From positions 143,116-207,115 of the forward strand of contig CACOVO010000001.1 of assembly GCA_902630715.1 (NCBI GenBank): a stretch of 64,000 nt of DNA, given 5' to 3'. The notes beneath the pieces are model-generated. The model saw only the letters and a program-made list of their open reading frames with translations. It searched no databases and was not told where the DNA came from. The position numbers and the translations under genes were made by a program. Source of the stretch: an uncultured SAR86 cluster bacterium. GTDB taxonomy: Bacteria > Pseudomonadota > Gammaproteobacteria > Magnimaribacterales > Magnimaribacteraceae. Positions 59,705 to 64,000 of the stretch are shown here, piece by piece; within the stretch, counting starts at the first letter, position 1; every line of letters starts with the position of its first letter.

Positions 59705-60988
59705 ATGGCTAGAAAGCTTTATACAGCAGTATTTTGGTTATTGTTACCGCTCTACTTTTTAAGACTTTTTTGGAAAGGAATTAATAATAGAGAATATTGG
59801 TCTAGATGGGGAGAAAGAGTTGGATTAAATTCTGACTTTCCTTCAGGCGATAAGTCAATAATTTGGGTCCATGCTGTATCAGTGGGAGAGGTCAATGCCT
59901 CTATGCCATTATTGAGGACTTTGTTGCAGAACGAAAGTGAAGTTGAAATCTTAGTAACTACCACGACTCCTACAGGATCTAAATTATTGATTGAAAGGTT
60001 TGGGAATAAGATAAAGCATCAATATTTCCCAGTTGATATTCCACTTTTCTTGAATTTTTTCTTAAAAAAATGGAAACCTAAGATGCTCATATTATTAGAG
60101 ACTGAGATATGGCCAAATGTCCTGCATATTTGTAAATCTAAAGGAATTTTTACTGCTTTAGTAAATGCAAGACTATCAGACAAATCGAAGGAAAATTATT
60201 CTAAATATAAAGCTTTGATTACTCCCGCCATTGAATCATTGGACCTAATCCTTGCTCAGTTTGAATCAGATAGAGATAGGTTTGCACAGTTAACGAATCA
60301 AAAGAATATTAGCCTTTGTGGTAATTTAAAGTTTGATCAAGATATTCCTAAAGAACTTGAAGAAATTTCAACGAATATTAGAAAGGAATGGTCAGTGGGA
60401 GGTGAGCTAAGACCGACATTGATAGCTGCAAGCACTCATGAAGGAGAGGAGAAAATAATACTTGATGCATTCACATCGATACAAAAACAATATAAAAATG
60501 CTCTCTTAATCTTGGTTCCTAGACACTTGGAAAGATTCAAGAAAGTAAAAAATATAATAAATACTTATGAATTCTCCTTAGCCTCAAGATCAAATAAGAC
60601 TGAGATAACAAGCAAAACAAAAGTTTTACTCGGAGATACTATCGGTGAATTAAATTTTTTATACTCCTTAGCGGATGTGGCATTTATTGGAGGAAGTCTC
60701 ATTGATCACGGAGGTCAAAATTTACTCGAACCTTCTGCTCAAAGTTTAGCCTTATTGTCGGGACCAAGTCTAAGGAATTTTCAAGATATATCCTCTCAGT
60801 TACTAGAAAACAAAGGCCTTTATATTGTCAACAATTCTGACGAGATATCTGATAGATTCATCAAACTCATGGAAAATAAACCTCTTTTGATTGAAACTGG
60901 AAGAGCGTCATTCAAAGTATTTGAAGAGAATCGAGGAGCACTTCAAAAGATACTCTCTCATCTTGAGAGGCCCTTGAAACTGATTTGA
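59705..60988 (+). CDS. waaA: 3-deoxy-D-manno-octulosonic acid (Kdo) transferase
   Basis: A 427-residue GT30 enzyme that adds Kdo residues to lipid IVA. An N-terminal membrane-associated helix (YTAVFWLLLPLYFLRLFW) precedes the acceptor domain with the catalytic Glu in HAVSVGEVNA near residue 62. Other marks are TTTTPTGSKL, the ETEIWPN loop, AASTHEGEEKIIL and FIGGSLIDHGGQNLLEPSA, which binds CMP-Kdo. It is a single gene; the following 150 bp belong to the glnK control region. Confidence 0.94.
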   Translation: MARKLYTAVFWLLLPLYFLRLFWKGINNREYWSRWGERVGLNSDFPSGDKSIIWVHAVSVGEVNASMPLLRTLLQNESEVEILVTTTTPTGSKLLIERFGNKIKHQYFPVDIPLFLNFFLKKWKPKMLILLETEIWPNVLHICKSKGIFTALVNARLSDKSKENYSKYKALITPAIESLDLILAQFESDRDRFAQLTNQKNISLCGNLKFDQDIPKELEEISTNIRKEWSVGGELRPTLIAASTHEGEEKIILDAFTSIQKQYKNALLILVPRHLERFKKVKNIINTYEFSLASRSNKTEITSKTKVLLGDTIGELNFLYSLADVAFIGGSLIDHGGQNLLEPSAQSLALLSGPSLRNFQDISSQLLENKGLYIVNNSDEISDRFIKLMENKPLLIETGRASFKVFEENRGALQKILSHLERPLKLI

Positions 60989-61016
60989 TCATTTTTAATG
61001 CCTGCTCGATGCAGTA

Positions 61017-61033
61017 AGCACTCAATTGGTCCA
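61017..61033 (+). promoter_or_regulatory. Putative NtrC enhancer site upstream of glnK1
   Basis: AGCACTCAATTGGTCCA resembles the NtrC dyad TGCACYN5TGGTGCA, with GCAC and TGGT half-sites at the correct spacing. It lies about 50 bp upstream of the sigma-54 -24 element, a little close for a classical enhancer but workable. The second half-site is imperfect. Confidence 0.45.
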
Positions 61034-61083
61034 TTTTATTTTTCAAATTGAAGGTTTATCTAGCAAACATGCAATATCGCTTT

Positions 61084-61100
61084 TGGCATAAAAATTGCAT
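61084..61100 (+). promoter_or_regulatory. Sigma-54 promoter of glnK1-amtB1
   Basis: TGGCAT-N5-TTGCAT, with the -24 GG at 61085-61086 and the -12 GC at 61097-61098, exactly 10 bp between. This is close to the consensus TGGCAC-N5-TTGCA. Transcription would begin about 61110, leaving a 30-base leader with the AAGGA ribosome site of glnK1. Confidence 0.9.
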
Positions 61101-61140
61101 ATTAATCTTCTATACATGTCCAACAATATAAGGAAACGAT

Positions 61141-61479
61141 ATGAAGTTAATAACAGCAGTTATTAAGCCCTTCATTCTTGACGAAGTAAGAGATGCTCTA
61201 ACAGCTGTTGGAGTATCTGGTTTAACTGTCACAGATGTGAAAGGGTATGGCAGGCAGAAAGGCCATACGGAGCTATATAGAGGATCAGAATATGAAGTAG
61301 ATTTACTTCCCAAAACAAAAGTAGAAATTGCGGTTACTGATGAAAAAGCTGATGAAGTCATAGAAGCAATTAGCTCCTCTGCAAACACTAACAAAATAGG
61401 TGACGGAAAAATATTTGTTACAGATCTCAATCAACTAGTCCGAATTAGGACCGGAGATCTAAACGAAGACGCACTTTAA
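61141..61479 (+). CDS. glnK: PII nitrogen regulatory protein (GlnK/GlnB), copy 1
   Basis: A 112-residue PII signal protein. The T-loop carries the uridylylation target Tyr51 (LYRGSEYEVDLLPKTK), and the B-loop KIGDGKIFV and C-loop RIRTGD are standard. PII binds 2-oxoglutarate and ATP/ADP and, unmodified, plugs AmtB. Its linkage to amtB and the sigma-54 promoter favour GlnK over GlnB. It is about 80 percent identical by eye to copy 2 at 63252. Confidence 0.94.
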   Translation: MKLITAVIKPFILDEVRDALTAVGVSGLTVTDVKGYGRQKGHTELYRGSEYEVDLLPKTKVEIAVTDEKADEVIEAISSSANTNKIGDGKIFVTDLNQLVRIRTGDLNEDAL

Positions 61480-61495
61480 AAATTAAGGAGAAAAA

Positions 61496-62719
61496 ATGAC
61501 AGAAATAGAATTTGCGTTAAATACCTTCTACCTTTTAATGAGTGGAGCCCTTGTCATGTGGATGGCAGCTGGCTTTACTATGTTAGAAGCTGGTTTGGTT
61601 AGATCAAAGAATGCTGCAGAAATAGTTACAAAAAACTTGGGTTTATTTTCCATAGCATGTGTCATGTACTTGGTATGCGGCTTTTTTATAATGTATCCTG
61701 GCGATTCAGCAATATCATCTTGGGTGCCGGGATTTAGTTTATCTTACTTAGGAATGGGTATGGGCGATCAAGATATGTCTTATGGATCATATTCCGAAGG
61801 TTCAGACTTCTTTTTCCAGGTAGTTTTTGTGGCAACTGCTATGTCCATAGTTTCGGGAGCAGTGGCTGAAAGGATGAAGTTAATGCCATTTTTCGTATTC
61901 GCTGTTGTACTCACTGGTTTTATTTACCCAGTACAAGGCTATTGGAAATGGGGCGGAGGAGGCCTAGACGCGCTAGGTTATACAGATTTTGCAGGTTCTG
62001 GAGTTGTGCATCTTTGTGGCGCGGCAGCAGCTTTGGCAGCAGTTTTAATATTGGGATCTAGAAAAGGCAAGTATGGAGATAATGGATCTGTTTACGCAAT
62101 CCCTGGATCCAACATTCCAATAGCTGCCCTAGGCGCATTAGTTTTATGGCTTGGATGGTTTGGATTTAATGGCGGATCACAACTGGCTATTAATACTGCA
62201 TCTGATGCAATTGCAGTAGGACAGGTGTTTTTGAATACAAATATGTCTGCTGCTGGAGGTGTCTTGGGTGCTTTGTTTGCTAGCAAAATCTTTTCGGGAA
62301 AAGCTGATGTCACTATGGCTATAAATGGGGCTATCGCTGGCTTGGTTGCAATAACCGCTGCACCTGATACTCCTACCGGAGGACTAGCAACTTTAATAGG
62401 GTTTATTGGAGGTGTTATCGTCTATTTCTCAGTAATTATATTAGATACTAAATTCAAAATTGATGATCCCGTTGGAGCAATTTCTGCCCATGGAACTGTT
62501 GGGATATGGGGAATAATGGCAACTCCACTTTCAGGTGCTGGTGCTTTTGGTACACAATTTATAGGCGCTTTCGTTATCTTTGCCTGGGTGTTTATTACAA
62601 GCTTTGTTGTACTCAAAGTAATTGACTCCATTGTTGGTATAAGAGCTTCAGAAGAAGATGAGGAGCTCGGCTTAGACAAAGCTGAGATAGGAGTTGAGGC
62701 GTATCCAGATTTTAGTTGA
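61496..62719 (+). CDS. amtB: Ammonium transporter Amt, copy 1 (no signal peptide)
   Basis: A 407-residue channel protein conducting ammonium across the inner membrane. Eleven or so hydrophobic segments are present. The pore twin histidines are in GSGVVHLCGAAAALA (His near 171) and ISAHGTVGIWG (near 332), and the aromatic gate and FNGGSQL segments are conserved. Unlike E. coli AmtB, it has no cleavable signal peptide (starts MTEIEFALNTFYLLMSG). AAGGAG precedes the ATG, 16 bases after glnK1. It differs from copy 2, which has a signal peptide, so the two are not recent duplicates. Confidence 0.94.
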   Translation: MTEIEFALNTFYLLMSGALVMWMAAGFTMLEAGLVRSKNAAEIVTKNLGLFSIACVMYLVCGFFIMYPGDSAISSWVPGFSLSYLGMGMGDQDMSYGSYSEGSDFFFQVVFVATAMSIVSGAVAERMKLMPFFVFAVVLTGFIYPVQGYWKWGGGGLDALGYTDFAGSGVVHLCGAAAALAAVLILGSRKGKYGDNGSVYAIPGSNIPIAALGALVLWLGWFGFNGGSQLAINTASDAIAVGQVFLNTNMSAAGGVLGALFASKIFSGKADVTMAINGAIAGLVAITAAPDTPTGGLATLIGFIGGVIVYFSVIILDTKFKIDDPVGAISAHGTVGIWGIMATPLSGAGAFGTQFIGAFVIFAWVFITSFVVLKVIDSIVGIRASEEDEELGLDKAEIGVEAYPDFS

Positions 62720-62757
62720 TACTTTGACCGGTTCATATTTATACAATTCAAAAGATC

Positions 62758-62790
62758 GTGGCCTCTAAAAGAGGCCACATTTCTTGTTTT
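62758..62790 (+). terminator. Rho-independent terminator of glnK1-amtB1
   Basis: A perfect 9-bp stem GTGGCCTCT/AGAGGCCAC (62758-62766 with 62770-62778) with a three-base loop is followed by ATTTCTTGTTTT. The T-run is interrupted, so termination may be partial, which would allow some read-through into the HTH gene. Confidence 0.75.
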
Positions 62791-62817
62791 GAGTATGCAA
62801 GGAATTATTGAATAAAC

Positions 62818-63024
62818 ATGGATCTCAACTCAGAAGTAGAAACAAACATTCGTCTAATAAAGCCAAAAGAAGCTGCAGAAATTCTTTTATGCAGTGAAAG
62901 AACTCTTGAAACTTGGCGACGTGATGAAAGAGGGCCGAGTTATTATAAAATCGAAGGAAAGGTTCTTTACAAATTAGAGGATGTAATTTCATTTATAGAA
63001 AAATCTAAAGTAAGAGCAAGATGA
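62818..63024 (+). CDS. Small helix-turn-helix protein (excisionase/MerR-like HTH_17)
   Basis: A 68-residue DNA-binding protein. LIKPKEAAEILLCSERTLETWRRDERGPSYYKIEGKVLYKLEDVISFIEKSK is the winged-helix fold of the HTH_17/AlpA group: recognition helix, GPSYYKI wing and the YKLEDVISFI terminal helix. It sits between two glnK-amtB units, 40 bp after a terminator. There is no integrase or phage gene nearby, so an excisionase role is unlikely. It could regulate the downstream nitrogen operon, whose control region holds a perfect palindrome. The start lacks a good ribosome site. Confidence 0.75.
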   Translation: MDLNSEVETNIRLIKPKEAAEILLCSERTLETWRRDERGPSYYKIEGKVLYKLEDVISFIEKSKVRAR

Positions 63025-63055
63025 TTCATTGATTTTTTAGGCTACAAGTAATTTC

Positions 63056-63084
63056 TTGGTGCACATCATCGTTAAATGCACCAA
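63056..63084 (+). promoter_or_regulatory. Outward-facing NtrC-like half-sites upstream of glnK2
   Basis: TTGGTGCA (63056-63063) and TGCACCAA (63077-63084) are perfect inverted half-sites of the NtrC consensus separated by 13 bases. The normal NtrC dyad places TGCAC before GGTGCA; here the order is reversed, so this may be two flanking weak NtrC sites or a site for a different regulator. It lies about 75-100 bp upstream of the sigma-54 promoter, a suitable enhancer distance. Confidence 0.5.
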
Positions 63085-63131
63085 TTTATTACCTGGATTC
63101 AAGAGCCAATATCTCAAAAACCTTGATTTAA

Positions 63132-63153
63132 CGTGATTTAACTTGAAATCACG
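63132..63153 (+). repeat. Perfect palindrome next to the glnK2 promoter
   Basis: Arms CGTGATTT (63132-63139) and AAATCACG (63146-63153) match exactly with a six-base AACTTG spacer. It ends four bases before the sigma-54 -24 element, a position where a bound protein would block or assist the promoter. The sequence TGATTTAAC also occurs twice in tandem (63124-63132 and 63134-63142). Its binding protein is unknown. Confidence 0.6.
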
Positions 63154-63156
63154 CGT

Positions 63157-63173
63157 TGGCACGTAGATTGCAT
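63157..63173 (+). promoter_or_regulatory. Sigma-54 promoter of glnK2-amtB2
   Basis: TGGCAC-N5-TTGCAT, a perfect -24 hexamer and -12 TTGCAT. Transcription would start about 63183, leaving a leader of about 70 bases. AGGAG lies seven bases before the ATG of glnK2. Confidence 0.92.
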
Positions 63174-63242
63174 GCTATTGAGTAGGTTATTTTCTATTTA
63201 ACAAACAGTAGATAACATCTATGATAAATGGACCAACTTTAG

Positions 63243-63590
<348 letters not shown>

Positions 63591-63602
63591 ATAGGTGCAC
63601 TA

Positions 63603-64000
63603 ATGAAAAAGATTCTTCCTTTTTTAATACTTTTTTCTATTGGAATATCAGCAGATGAATTAAATTCTGGTGATACTGCATGGATACTGACCTCGACGGC
63701 TTTAGTACTTTTTATGACCCTTCCAGGTCTCTCTCTCTTTTATGCAGGACTTGTTAGAAGTAAGAATGCTATATCTGTTCTGATGCAATGTTTTGCAATT
63801 GCATGTATAGTATCTGTTGCTTGGGTTGTTTACGGCTATAGCCTAGCTTTTACTGAAGGAAACGCTTTTATAGGTGGAACAGAGGCATTTTTCTTAAGTG
63901 GAATTGGACGTGATTCTCTCGCTCCCGGCACGACTATGCCACATTCGCTATTTGTTATATTTCAAATGACTTTTGCGATAATTACACCAGCTCTCGTTGT
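63603..64000 (+). CDS. amtB: Ammonium transporter AmtB, copy 2 (3' end outside window)
   Basis: The gene runs open off the right edge; 132 codons are visible. It begins with a cleavable signal peptide (MKKILPFLILFSIGISADE), then GDTAWILTSTALVLFMTLPGLSLFYAGLVRSKN, the first transmembrane block of classical AmtB, and a periplasmic stretch with GRDSLAPGTTMPHSLFVIFQMTFAIITPALV. This signal-peptide form is the E. coli AmtB type and differs from copy 1. It is 12 bases after glnK2. Confidence 0.92.
   Translation, partial: MKKILPFLILFSIGISADELNSGDTAWILTSTALVLFMTLPGLSLFYAGLVRSKNAISVLMQCFAIACIVSVAWVVYGYSLAFTEGNAFIGGTEAFFLSGIGRDSLAPGTTMPHSLFVIFQMTFAIITPALV

Noticed and set aside
62818..63024. HTH protein as a phage or plasmid excisionase marking a mobile element
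   Set aside because: No integrase, attachment repeat or other mobile gene is nearby and both flanks are ordinary nitrogen genes.

Overview
The window is a compact chromosomal segment of a low-GC (AT-rich) gammaproteobacterium, most likely an oligotrophic marine lineage of the SAR86/SAR92 kind. This rests on the gammaproteobacterial rRNA genes, the heptose/Kdo LPS genes, SlmA, ErpA and DksA, and on several gene blocks that, from memory, follow Pseudomonas order (argC-erpA-anmK-M23-tyrS-rrn; gltDB-aroBK-ponA; algC-argB-slmA; ilvE-waaF-waaG-waaP). I could not run a phylogeny, so the genus is open. No prophage, transposon, CRISPR array or tRNA gene was found. The only stretch over 300 nt without protein genes is the rRNA operon.

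Layout. 1-4 kb: truncated nitronate monooxygenase, DUF1330, alpha/beta hydrolase, Nudix and MBL hydrolases. 4-9.2 kb (minus): apparent operon dksA-pcnB-deoxynucleoside kinase-acs-msrA. 9.3-18.1 kb: PfkB kinase, PBP1b, TPR lipoprotein, argC-erpA, anmK, M23 endopeptidase, tyrS. 18.1-23.3 kb: one rRNA operon with leader and spacer antitermination-like elements, processing stalks, no spacer tRNA, and a strong terminator. 23.2-32.5 kb is the more accessory part: type II pantothenate kinase-like protein, VOC protein, large S8 protease lipoprotein, two tandem ferritin-like di-metal proteins, and a CobT/CobS pair. 32.6-35.1 kb: cysE, crotonase, thioesterase II. 35.1-48 kb: gltD-gltB, aroB-aroK divergent from PBP1a, slmA-argB-algC.

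48.1-61 kb is dominated by envelope polysaccharide work. It holds ilvE, WaaF, a WaaG-like transferase, a double-domain LPS kinase, a GT4/methyltransferase/toroid-protein cassette of unknown product, a second methyltransferase, HldE, an LpxL-type acyltransferase, HldD and WaaA. Together these make ADP-heptose, add Kdo, heptose and phosphate to the LPS core, acylate lipid A, and probably decorate a glycan. 61-64 kb: two separate glnK-amtB ammonium modules, each behind a near-perfect sigma-54 promoter, with a small HTH protein between them.

The most notable observations are: a 16S rRNA that departs from consensus at the EUB338/341F site with compensating base changes; the GT4-methyltransferase-toroid cassette; the fused LPS kinases; orphan CobST; and a shared divergent -10 element from which aroK and mrcA both appear to be leaderless. 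Convergent genes often overlap by 4-9 bp, and strong -10 boxes usually lack a recognisable -35, both consistent with a streamlined genome.
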